Shown here piece by piece: positions 33,499-41,271 of a DNA stretch of 64,000 bases. The position numbers and the translations under genes were made by a program. This DNA is from Sphingopyxis macrogoltabida. Lineage in GTDB: Bacteria; Pseudomonadota; Alphaproteobacteria; Sphingomonadales; Sphingomonadaceae. Under the pieces are notes generated by a model. It did no database searches, had not been told where the DNA came from, and saw only the letters and a list, made by a program, of their open reading frames with translations. The stretch lies in the NCBI RefSeq assembly GCF_001307295.1, contig NZ_CP012700.1, positions 561,001-625,000 on the forward strand, in the 5' to 3' direction. Each line of letters opens with the position of its first letter. Positions within the stretch are counted from its first letter, which is position 1.

Positions 33499-33944
33499 TC
33501 GGGGAGCTATCCGCCGTCGATCAGCGATATTCCCTTCGGTCCCGCTCGACGGCACCTGCATGGCAAGCGGGGCATCGACCGGGCCGTTGTCCTGGCGACC
33601 GGAGTCCTGGTATGGGGCGATCAAGCCGCGCGTTGCGGTGATGCGCCGTTTTGAGGTTGCGCGTCGCCGCACCCGCTGTCTGATTTGAGCGGGCCGGCAA
33701 CGGACGCCGGCTTGCCGGTAATTTGCCAAATGACATGCGACGCGAGCCGAACGAGCCGGCTGGCGACACGGTTCTGTTCATCCCGCTTTCAATGAGGATA
33801 TTGCTGCGGGGGAGGGCTCGCTCCCGGTGATCACAAAGAGCGCGCGCGGTACTCGGCGACGGCGTCGTGCCGTTCGCGTCGCGGCGCAAGAATGTGGATC
33901 GAAAGCCGATGGAATAGAGACCGCGCGGCGGACGTAAGCCCCGC
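33499..33944. other. Intergenic region without a supported gene
   Basis: I see no convincing gene in these 446 bases. A hairpin at 33694-33718 (CCGGCAA / TTGCCGG, 7-bp stem) may terminate the phhA-aminotransferase operon. Near the right end, GGAA (33911) and CGTA (33933) are separated by 18 bases, an ECF-like spacing. The -10-like box would put transcription start almost on the ATG at 33945. Confidence 0.4.
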
Positions 33945-35183
33945 ATGACGAAGATTTTCCCCGCCGTTTCTTCTCTTGCCCCCGGATATCGTTCGGGCCC
34001 GTTGCGGCCGCTGCGCGTCGCGCTGTTCTCCGGCAACTATGATTGCGTGCGCGACGGTGCGAACCGCGCGCTCAATCGCCTCGTCGCTTATCTGCTCGAT
34101 CGGGCGGGGGCCGAGGTGCGTGTCTGTTCGCCGGTCGCGCCGCAAAAAGCGTTTGCTTCGGTCGGCGATATCGTCCCCGTGCGCTCGGTAGGCATTCCGG
34201 GGCGCCCCGAATACCGGCTCGCATTGGGTTTCACCAAAGCGGCGCGTGAGGATATGGAGGCCTTCGCCCCCGATATCGTCCATCTGTCGGCGCCCGACAT
34301 TCTCGGCCGCCAAGCGCAACACTATGCGCGCGCCGCCGGCATTCCCGTGGTTGCCAGCCTACACACGCGCTTCGAAACCTATCTCGACTATTATCGCCTC
34401 GGCCTGCTGCGCGGTCCTGTCGACCGCTATCTCGCGCGCTTCTATGGCGATGCCGATCATATTCTCGCGCCCACGTCGCCGATCCGCAATGAACTCGCCG
34501 CCCGGTTCGGACTGGACAGGGTGTCGATCTGGTCGCGCGGGATCGACCGGGCGTTGTTCGGACCAGCGCGGCGCTGCGAGTCCTTCCGGCGCCACCTCGG
34601 CTATGCGCCGGACGACATAGTCCCGCTCTTCTTTGGCCGGCTGGTCCTCGAAAAGGGGCTCGGCGTCTTTGCCGAGACGATCGCGGCGCTGCGCGAGCGC
34701 GGCCATATGGTCCGCCCGATCGTGATCGGTGAGGGACCCGCGCGCGACTGGCTCGCGCGGCGGCTTCCCAACGTGACCTTTCTTGGCTTCCTCGACGGTG
34801 CGGCGCTCGGCGAGGCCGTCGCCAGCGCCGACATATTGATCAATCCCAGCGTCACCGAGGCGTTCGGGAACGTCAATCTGGAAGCGATGGCGTCGGGGCT
34901 CGCGGTCGTCTCGGCCGATGTCGACAGCGCGTCGGCGCTTATCGAGCACGGCCGCACCGGTCTGCTCGTGCCGCCGCGCGATCCCCGCGCCTATGCCGCC
35001 GCCGCCGCGTCGCTGATAGGCCAGCCCGCGCGTCGGCACCTGCTCGGCAAAGCCGCGGCAGCCGCGGCCGATCACTATCGCTGGGATACGATCCTCGCCG
35101 ACGTCGTCGGCGTCTATGAGCGGCTGGCCGGGCGCGACGCGGCCTTGCAATATCCGGCGCTGGCCCGACAATGCGCGGCATGA
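33945..35183 (+). CDS. Family 4 (group 1) glycosyltransferase
   Basis: The 412-residue GT-B protein has an N-terminal Rossmann domain (RVALFSGNYDCVRDGANRALNRLV; VVASLHTRFETY). The C-terminal nucleotide-sugar domain has FFGRLVLEKGLGVFAETI and the EX7E motif in PSVTEAFGNVNLEAMASGL. It resembles cell-wall or glycolipid mannosyl/glucosyl transferases of the MgtA/PimB type. Its stop overlaps the downstream ECF sigma start (ATGA), so it is unexpectedly co-transcribed with a sigma factor. Confidence 0.85.
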   Translation: MTKIFPAVSSLAPGYRSGPLRPLRVALFSGNYDCVRDGANRALNRLVAYLLDRAGAEVRVCSPVAPQKAFASVGDIVPVRSVGIPGRPEYRLALGFTKAAREDMEAFAPDIVHLSAPDILGRQAQHYARAAGIPVVASLHTRFETYLDYYRLGLLRGPVDRYLARFYGDADHILAPTSPIRNELAARFGLDRVSIWSRGIDRALFGPARRCESFRRHLGYAPDDIVPLFFGRLVLEKGLGVFAETIAALRERGHMVRPIVIGEGPARDWLARRLPNVTFLGFLDGAALGEAVASADILINPSVTEAFGNVNLEAMASGLAVVSADVDSASALIEHGRTGLLVPPRDPRAYAAAAASLIGQPARRHLLGKAAAAAADHYRWDTILADVVGVYERLAGRDAALQYPALARQCAA

Positions 35184-35722
35184 AGATCCGTTGGGGAAAA
35201 TCCAGCGGCTTTGCCGACGATGTGGCGGCGATGCGCCGCTACGCCCGGTCGCTGACCCGTGATCGCGACGATGCCGACGACCTGGTGCAGGATGCCTTGG
35301 TTCGCGCGATCGAGCGACAGGCGACCTATCAAGAGGGACGCAACCGGCGGCGCTGGCTGCTGGCGATCGTCCACAATGTCTTTATTTCGGGAACCCGGCG
35401 CGAGGCGGCCGAGGCGCGGCGGAACGACCGCTTCGCAGAGACACAGGTTGCGCATTCGGACGCGTCGCAGGAACATCATGCGCGGCTCGGCGAGATTGCG
35501 CGGAGCTTTGCCGCGCTGCCCGAGCATCACCGCGCCGTGCTTCATCTGACGGCGATCGAGGGGCTGAGCTATCAGGAATGTGCGGACGTGCTGGGTGTAC
35601 CGGTGGGGACGATCATGTCGCGAATAGCGCGGGCGCGCGCGGCGCTCAGGCAACAGGACGAGCAGCGAGCCGAACCGGCGCTGCGTATCGTGGGAGGACG
35701 GGATGGCAGCCGCACCGAGTGA
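35180..35722 (+). CDS. ECF-family RNA polymerase sigma factor (second)
   Basis: The roughly 180-residue protein has region 2 (RRYARSLTRDRDDADDLVQDALVRAIER; RRWLLAIVHNVFISGTRR) and region 4 (LPEHHRAVLHLTAIEGLSYQECADVL, then VPVGTIMSRIARARAALR). ATG 35180 overlaps the glycosyltransferase stop; ATG 35171 is an alternative. It overlaps the anti-sigma gene by 20 bp. It is only moderately similar to the ECF factor at 4278. Confidence 0.9.
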   Translation: MKIRWGKSSGFADDVAAMRRYARSLTRDRDDADDLVQDALVRAIERQATYQEGRNRRRWLLAIVHNVFISGTRREAAEARRNDRFAETQVAHSDASQEHHARLGEIARSFAALPEHHRAVLHLTAIEGLSYQECADVLGVPVGTIMSRIARARAALRQQDEQRAEPALRIVGGRDGSRTE

Positions 35723-36425
35723 GCAGGAAATCGACGCTTATGTCGACGGGCAGCTCGATACCGAGGGACGCTTTGCCGTCGAAGACTATCTGCGCCAGCA
35801 CCCCGAACTCGCCGCGCGCGTGATGGGCGATCTGGGGACGCGGAGCGCGTTGCAACTGCTTGCGCGCGACCGCGAGCCCTTGCCTCGCGAACTGGTCGCG
35901 GGGTTTGAGGATCGTTCGCCCAACGCAGCCGGCGCCCGCTGGTGGCGTTGGACACCCGCCGCGGGCCTGTCGGCCTCGGGAATCGCCGCCGCCTTGCTGG
36001 TGATATTCCAGGGGCCGCCCGCTTACGTCGACGATGCGCTGACATCGCATATGGTCTCCGGAATGCGTGCCGACATGGCTTCGCAACTCGAAGCGCCGAA
36101 GTTCGACGCACGCGAGATCCGGCGCGCGACCAAAATTTCGGTACCTAAGGTACCGGCCGACTGGAAGGTCACCGACGTGCAACTATTCCCCACGGAACGC
36201 GGGCCGGCGCTGGTCATGGCGCTCAAGACCGGCGAGGGCGATCATCTGTCGCTCTTTGCAAAGCGCGGGCGAGAAAGCGCGCCCGAACAACCCGACGCGG
36301 TTCGCGAAGGCGAACATTCGGTCGCCTACTGGCGCCGTGGCGACATGTCCTATGCGTTGGTCGGTGACAGCGGGCCTGCCGCGATCGATGCGCGGGCCGA
36401 GACACTCGCGCGGGCGCGCTCCTGA
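35703..36425 (+). CDS. Membrane anti-sigma factor (second)
   Basis: The 240-residue protein has an N-terminal anti-sigma segment (PSEQEIDAYVDGQLDTEGRFAVEDYL), one TM helix (about residues 87-104, AAGLSASGIAAALLVIFQG) and a periplasmic domain (VPADWKVTDVQLFPTERGPALVM). No zinc motif is visible. The 20-bp overlap with the sigma gene supports partner production. The layout parallels the pair at 4278-5473. Confidence 0.82.
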   Translation: MAAAPSEQEIDAYVDGQLDTEGRFAVEDYLRQHPELAARVMGDLGTRSALQLLARDREPLPRELVAGFEDRSPNAAGARWWRWTPAAGLSASGIAAALLVIFQGPPAYVDDALTSHMVSGMRADMASQLEAPKFDAREIRRATKISVPKVPADWKVTDVQLFPTERGPALVMALKTGEGDHLSLFAKRGRESAPEQPDAVREGEHSVAYWRRGDMSYALVGDSGPAAIDARAETLARARS

Positions 36426-36482
36426 CCAATATGATTTTTGCGGAACCGACCGGAGTGGGTTCCTCGACACGAGGGGGGAAAT

Positions 36483-36980
36483 ATGACGAAGAAGCTTGTT
36501 TTGATGAGTGCGATGGCCGCGATGCTTGCGGTCGGTGGCTGCGCCAAGAAGGCGCCCAAGGATCTGCCGCCGCCGGCCTGCTGTGGACCGGAAGAGAGCG
36601 ATCGCGTTACTCCCGGATCGCAACAGGATTTCGTCGCGAACGTGTCGTCGGATCGCATCTTCTTCGGCTTCGACCAGTTCAACGTCGACGCCGAGGATAT
36701 GGCTATTCTTCAAAGTCAGGCCGCTTGGCTGGCGCGCAATCCCGGTGTCCGCGTGACGCTGGAGGGGCATGCCGACGAGCGTGGAACGCGCGATTATAAC
36801 ATCGCGCTCGGCGAGCGGCGCGCGAACTCGGCGAAAAACTATCTCGCGACGCTCGGGGTCGATCCCGGCCGTGTCGATGTCATCAGCTATGGAAAGGAGC
36901 GCCCGGCCGCCGCGGGTTCGGACGAGGCCGCCTATGCGAAGAACCGCCGGGCGGTAACCGTGGTGATCGAACGTCCGTAA
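36483..36980 (+). CDS. OmpA/Pal-family peptidoglycan-associated lipoprotein
   Basis: The 165-residue protein has a lipobox (LAVGGC, Cys20) and a C-terminal OmpA-like domain with the peptidoglycan-binding motif TLEGHADERGTRDYNIALGERRA. It is Pal-like but not accompanied by tolB or tolA here, so it may be the main pal or a paralogue. An inverted repeat GGAACC-N10-GGTTCC (36442-36463) lies just upstream. It probably anchors the outer membrane to the cell wall. Confidence 0.88.
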   Translation: MTKKLVLMSAMAAMLAVGGCAKKAPKDLPPPACCGPEESDRVTPGSQQDFVANVSSDRIFFGFDQFNVDAEDMAILQSQAAWLARNPGVRVTLEGHADERGTRDYNIALGERRANSAKNYLATLGVDPGRVDVISYGKERPAAAGSDEAAYAKNRRAVTVVIERP

Positions 36981-37085
36981 GGCGCGTGCCGGCGGGCGCT
37001 TCGCCGTGCCTGCCGGCATTTGATCGATCGCCGTTGACAGGGCAGAGCGGCCGCTGCCCGCATGGGGCGAGCCAGGAGGATTTGG

Positions 37086-37880
37086 TTGTTCCAGACTATG
37101 CTCGGTCATCTCGACATCATGCATATCACCGCCGGCCTGTTCGTCGGCGTCATGGTCGGGCTGACCGGCGTCGGCGGCGGGTCGTTGATGACGCCGCTGC
37201 TGGTCCTCATGTTCGGCGTCAACGCCAAGACGGCGGTCGGGACCGACCTGCTGTTCGCTGCGGTGACCAAGACCGTAGGAAGCACGGTTCACGGCTGGCG
37301 CGATACCGTCGACTGGCGCATTTTCCGCCGCTTGGCGGCCGGGTCGATCCCGTCTGCGCTCTTGTCGGTCGTCGCGTTGCAGGGCTTGGGAGAAATCGGC
37401 GCGAAGGCCGAACATGTGATCATCATCTTTCTCGGCTGCATGCTGATTTTGACCGCCTTTGCGGCGCTCTTCCAGAAACGTCTGGTGCGGCTCGCGCGGC
37501 GGGGCGGCAGCCGCCACGACCCGCGCACTCTCCTTCCGACCGTAATGCTCGGCGCCTTCATCGGGGTTGCCGTTTCGATTTCTTCGGTCGGGGCGGGGGC
37601 GATCGGGGTCACCGCCTTGCTGATGCTCTATCCGCACCTGCCGGTGTCGCGGATTGTCGGTACCGACATCGTGCACGCCGTCCCGCTGGCGCTGGTCGCG
37701 GGATCGGGACACTGGCTTTACGGCGATGTCGATCCGGTGCTCCTCATCAGTCTGCTGATCGGCTCGATCCCGGGAGTGATCTTCGGCAGCCTGTTGTCCA
37801 GCCGGGCGCCCGACCATCTGTTGCGCCCCGCGCTCGCCGCCGTGCTGCTCTTTTCGGGTCTGAAACTGCTGACCAGTTGA
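37086..37880 (+). CDS. TauE/SafE-family membrane permease (anion exporter-like)
   Basis: The roughly 264-residue protein has about seven to eight hydrophobic segments and the family motif (GVMVGLTGVGGGSLMTPLLVLMFG). A second half-repeat (GVAVSISSVGAGAIGVTALLML) follows. A TTG at 37086 preceded by AGGAGGA is favoured over ATG 37098 (17 bases after the ribosome site). The family is linked to sulfite or organosulfonate export; the substrate here is unknown. Confidence 0.82.
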   Translation: MFQTMLGHLDIMHITAGLFVGVMVGLTGVGGGSLMTPLLVLMFGVNAKTAVGTDLLFAAVTKTVGSTVHGWRDTVDWRIFRRLAAGSIPSALLSVVALQGLGEIGAKAEHVIIIFLGCMLILTAFAALFQKRLVRLARRGGSRHDPRTLLPTVMLGAFIGVAVSISSVGAGAIGVTALLMLYPHLPVSRIVGTDIVHAVPLALVAGSGHWLYGDVDPVLLISLLIGSIPGVIFGSLLSSRAPDHLLRPALAAVLLFSGLKLLTS

Positions 37881-37965
37881 TGCGGAGGGCCGAAATGCCA
37901 AGCCGCCAATATCGGACTTTGCAGAGAATGCCTTCGAAAGCGGCCCGTCCACTGTTTGGAAAAAA

Positions 37966-38040
37966 TGGCTCCCCGGGTAGGATTCGAACCTACGACCGAT
38001 CGATTAACAGTCGATTGCTCTACCGCTGAGCTACCGAGGA
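37966..38040 (-). tRNA. tRNA-Asn (anticodon GTT)
   Basis: The minus-strand sequence begins TCCTCGGTAGCTCAGCGGTA and folds as a complete cloverleaf. The anticodon arm is GACTGTTAATC (GTT), the T-loop is GGTTCGAATCC, and CCA is encoded at the 3' end. The acceptor stem TCCTCGG pairs with CCGGGGA with one or two wobble pairs. It is a single tRNA gene between the permease and nadK. Confidence 0.95.
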
Positions 38041-38098
38041 ACACGCCGCCGAAGCGAAGGCGGCCCCTTTGCCGTCGCTTGGCGGAATTTGCAAGGCC

Positions 38099-38869
38099 TC
38101 AAACGATAAATTGTTCCATCGCGATGCGTTCGTCGAGGCCCTGATCGGGATCGAACAGCAACGTCAGCGGCCGGCTGCGGTCGGTGGTGACGAGAACGGT
38201 CTTTACGTCGCGGATTTCGCGCTGGTCGGCGACGGCGCTGACCGGGCGTTTTGCGCCCTCGCGGACGTTGAAGCGGATGCTCGTCGATTCGGGGACGAGG
38301 GCGCCGCGCCAGCGTCGCGGCCGGAAGGGGCTGATCGGGGTCAGCGCGAGCATCGCCGAATCGAGCGGCAGGATCGGCCCGTTGGCGCTGAGATTATAGG
38401 CGGTCGATCCGGCGGGGGTCGACACCAGCACGCCGTCGCAGGCGAGCTCCTCGAGCATCATCTTCTCGTTGATCAATACCTCTAGCTTTGCGGCCTGACG
38501 CGTTTCGCGGAGCAGCGAGATTTCGTTGATCGCGGGCAGGATGTGGCGTTCGCCGCTGATCGTCGTGATGTCGCCCGATAGCGGATGGATGAGGAACGGG
38601 CGCGCCGCCGCGATCCGGTCGAGCAATCCCTCGACGCGGAATTCGTTCATCAGAAAGCCGATGGTGCCGCGGTTCATCCCGAACACCGGCAGGCTGCGGC
38701 GCTGGTCAAGCAATTGGTGGAGCATATGAAGCAGGAAGCCGTCGCCGCCGAGCGCGATCAGCATGTCGGCCTCGTGCAAGTCGACGAAGTCGTAGAGAGG
38801 CCGCAGCTCGGCCTCGGCCTCTTCGGCGGCGGGCGCGTTCGATGCGACGAGCGCGATCTTGCGTTGCAT
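38099..38869 (-). CDS. nadK: NAD kinase
   Basis: The 256-residue protein phosphorylates NAD to NADP. It has the family motifs GGDG (LIALGGDGFLLHML), NEISLL, and TPAGSTAYNLSANGP. ATG 38869 gives the usual alphaproteobacterial length. It is a core enzyme, co-directional with moaA just upstream. Confidence 0.95.
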   Translation of the reverse strand: MQRKIALVASNAPAAEEAEAELRPLYDFVDLHEADMLIALGGDGFLLHMLHQLLDQRRSLPVFGMNRGTIGFLMNEFRVEGLLDRIAAARPFLIHPLSGDITTISGERHILPAINEISLLRETRQAAKLEVLINEKMMLEELACDGVLVSTPAGSTAYNLSANGPILPLDSAMLALTPISPFRPRRWRGALVPESTSIRFNVREGAKRPVSAVADQREIRDVKTVLVTTDRSRPLTLLFDPDQGLDERIAMEQFIV

Positions 38870-38892
38870 GTTGGTCCCCTCGCGGGCGGATT

Positions 38893-39906
38893 TCACCCGC
38901 CCGTTGCACTCATATGACGCGCGACCGCCGGTTTGGACTCCCGTTCGATGTGGAAGTCATGCGCGCGGGGTTTGCCAGCCAATGCGCGGTCGATCAAGCC
39001 GTCAACCGTCCCGATGCCGCCGTCGCGCAGCGCGGCGCGCAGGTCGATATGGTCGTCCTGCCCGAGGCACATATAGATGCGCCCCTCGACGGTCAGGCGG
39101 ATGCGGTTGCACGTCGCGCAGAAATTGTCGCTGAGAGGGGTGATGAGGCCGAGCGTCACCGGACTGCCTTCGACCGCGAAATAGCGCGCGGGGCCGCCGG
39201 TACGCTTGTCGACGGGATAGATGGCGTAGTCGGCGCGCAGCGGCGCGACGAATTGGTGGAGCGGGATATAATGATCGCTGCGGTCCTCGCCGATCTCGCC
39301 GAGCGGCATCGTCTCGATGAGCGTCAGGTCGCAGCCCATCGCGGCGCAATGGTCGAGCATCGGCAGCAACTGGTCCTCGTTGAGCCCGGCGAGCGCGACC
39401 ATGTTGATCTTGACGTCGAGCCCGGCGGCCCGCGCCGCGGCAATCCCTTGCAGCGCCACCGCGACGTCGCCGACGCGGGTGATATGCCGGAAGGTATCCG
39501 GATCGAGCGTGTCGAGGCTGACGTTGATCCGCCGTACCCCGGCCTCCGCAAGCATCGGCGCATATTCGGCAAGCCGCATACCGTTTGTGGTCAGGGTCAG
39601 CTCGTCAAGGCCATGGCCGATCATTGCGCCGAGACGCATCGCGAGCGTGTCGATGCCGCGCCGGACGAGCGGCTCGCCACCGGTCAGGCGGATACGGCGG
39701 ATGCCCCGTGCGACGAAGCGTTCGGCGAGTTCGGCCATTTCCTCGATACTGAGCACTGCCGAGCGGGGCAGGAAACTCATATGTTCTGCCATGCAATAGC
39801 GGCAGCGCAGGTCGCAACGATCGGTCACCGACAGGCGCAGATAGTTGATCCGGCGGCCATGGCCGTCGGTCAGCGTGGCAGCGTTGGAGTCCGAAACTGA
39901 GCTCAT
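38893..39906 (-). CDS. moaA: GTP 3',8-cyclase (molybdenum cofactor biosynthesis)
   Basis: The 337-residue radical-SAM enzyme catalyses the first step of molybdopterin synthesis. The N-terminal CxxxCxxC cluster site is CDLRCRYC. The C-terminal cluster includes CATCNRIRLT and a further Cys in YMCLG. The essential C-terminal Gly-Gly is present (SATGG). It lies 23 bp upstream of nadK on the same strand. Confidence 0.95.
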   Translation of the reverse strand: MSSVSDSNAATLTDGHGRRINYLRLSVTDRCDLRCRYCMAEHMSFLPRSAVLSIEEMAELAERFVARGIRRIRLTGGEPLVRRGIDTLAMRLGAMIGHGLDELTLTTNGMRLAEYAPMLAEAGVRRINVSLDTLDPDTFRHITRVGDVAVALQGIAAARAAGLDVKINMVALAGLNEDQLLPMLDHCAAMGCDLTLIETMPLGEIGEDRSDHYIPLHQFVAPLRADYAIYPVDKRTGGPARYFAVEGSPVTLGLITPLSDNFCATCNRIRLTVEGRIYMCLGQDDHIDLRAALRDGGIGTVDGLIDRALAGKPRAHDFHIERESKPAVARHMSATGG

Positions 39907-39966
39907 CGGGTGATTGTGATGCAAAAGGGAAGCGTTTGGCAAGCAATGCCTGCTATGGGGGCGCCA

Positions 39967-41163
39967 ATGAATCGCCTACCCGACACATTTGCGGCCGCCG
40001 TCGGCCATCTCGAAACGCTCCATGGCCGGCATGATGCCGACGTCGGCGTAATATTGGTGCAAGTCGATCAACTGGCGCGGATCAATAACAGCGCGGGGAC
40101 TGCGGCGGGCGATGCGGTGCTCGACGAGGTCGGGCGGCGGCTGGAGAATTTTACCGGCGACGAGTTCGGGCAGGGCGCGCATGTCGACCGGCTCGACGGG
40201 CCGCGTTTCCTGATCGTACCTGCGGCGGCGCTGTCGCTGGAGGCCTTGCGCGCGCAGGAGCGTGCCTTGCACGTCGCGCTTGCCGAACCGATGGTCGGCG
40301 ATCCCAATGGCCGGCTGGCGATCCGTATCGCGGCGGCGCTGATCACGCGCGACGAGCCGGTCGTCGAGCAGCTCCGTAGCGCGAGCGATCAGCTCGCGCG
40401 CCCGGCGTCGGCGCGCGACGGCGCGATGGTGCACGCCGCGCTGTCGCAGGGCGAGGTCGTCATCTTCTATCAGCCGCAATATGATGTCGCGAGCGGTGCG
40501 ATGACCGGGGTCGAGGCGCTGCTGCGCTGGCAGCATCCCGAACTGGGGCTGCTCGGCGCGGGAGCGCTCGTCACCGCGGCGCGGGCGGCGCGGATGGAAT
40601 GCGAGCTGACCGAACATGCGCACCGCGTCGCGCTCGCCGAAATGGCGAAATGGCCGAAGGCGCTCGGCAAGCTGCGCGTGTCGCTCAACATCACCGCTGC
40701 CGATCTTGGCGATCCCGAATTTGCCGATCGCTTTGCGGCGATGGCGAAACAGGCGGGGGTCGACCCCGACCGGCTGACGCTCGAACTGACAGAGCAGGCG
40801 ATGCTCAGCGATCCGGCGAGCGCCGCGGCGCAGCTCGCGCAGATCCGCGCGCTCGGCTGCGCGATCGCGATCGACGATTTCGGCACCGGCTATTCGAGCC
40901 TGTCGCTGCTGGCGCGGCTGCCGATCGATTACCTCAAGATCGACAGCGGCTTCACCCGCACGATCGACGGCAGCGACCGCGACCGCATCGTCGTACGCGC
41001 GATCGTCGACCTCGCGCGCGCTCTGGGGCTGCTGGTGGTCGCCGAGGGGATTGAGAACGAACGGCAACTGGCGCGGCTGGCCGAGATCGGGGTGGCGACC
41101 TGGCAGGGGTTTCTGAAATCGGGGCCGGTGCCGGGGGATCAGTTGTTGGCGCTGATGGAATAG
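39967..41163 (+). CDS. EAL-domain cyclic-di-GMP phosphodiesterase with degenerate GGDEF
   Basis: The 398-residue protein has a degenerate GGDEF-like N-terminal half (the active loop reads LDGPRFLIV). The EAL domain looks catalytically complete: GVEALLRWQHP, RVSLNITAADL, LTLELTEQAM, AIDDFGTGYSSL, LKIDSGFT and AEGIENE. It therefore most likely degrades c-di-GMP in the cytoplasm. No signal peptide or TM segment is seen. Alternative starts lie upstream (39955). Confidence 0.88.
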   Translation: MNRLPDTFAAAVGHLETLHGRHDADVGVILVQVDQLARINNSAGTAAGDAVLDEVGRRLENFTGDEFGQGAHVDRLDGPRFLIVPAAALSLEALRAQERALHVALAEPMVGDPNGRLAIRIAAALITRDEPVVEQLRSASDQLARPASARDGAMVHAALSQGEVVIFYQPQYDVASGAMTGVEALLRWQHPELGLLGAGALVTAARAARMECELTEHAHRVALAEMAKWPKALGKLRVSLNITAADLGDPEFADRFAAMAKQAGVDPDRLTLELTEQAMLSDPASAAAQLAQIRALGCAIAIDDFGTGYSSLSLLARLPIDYLKIDSGFTRTIDGSDRDRIVVRAIVDLARALGLLVVAEGIENERQLARLAEIGVATWQGFLKSGPVPGDQLLALME

Positions 41164-41168
41164 GCCCT

Positions 41169-41264
41169 CGTCATTGCGAGGAGCGTAGCGACGAAGCAAT
41201 CTCCAGTCACTGAGCTCACGCTAGGTCGAACGCAGGAGATTGCTTCGCTGCGCTCGCAATGACG
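41169..41264. repeat. Dispersed inverted repeat between EAL and mfd genes
   Basis: The left arm begins CGTCATTGCGAGGAGCGTAG and runs to GCAATCTCC (41214). The right arm is its near reverse complement, from GGAGATTGCTTCGC to CGCAATGACG (41235-41264). I know this as a widespread intergenic palindrome in alphaproteobacteria. Sitting between convergent genes, it could also act as a bidirectional terminator. Confidence 0.75.
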
Positions 41265-41271
41265 ATGTTGG

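Noticed and set aside
33521..34036. Minus-strand frame in the gap before the glycosyltransferase
   Set aside because: It overlaps the glycosyltransferase start, has biased composition, and shows no domain or ribosome site.
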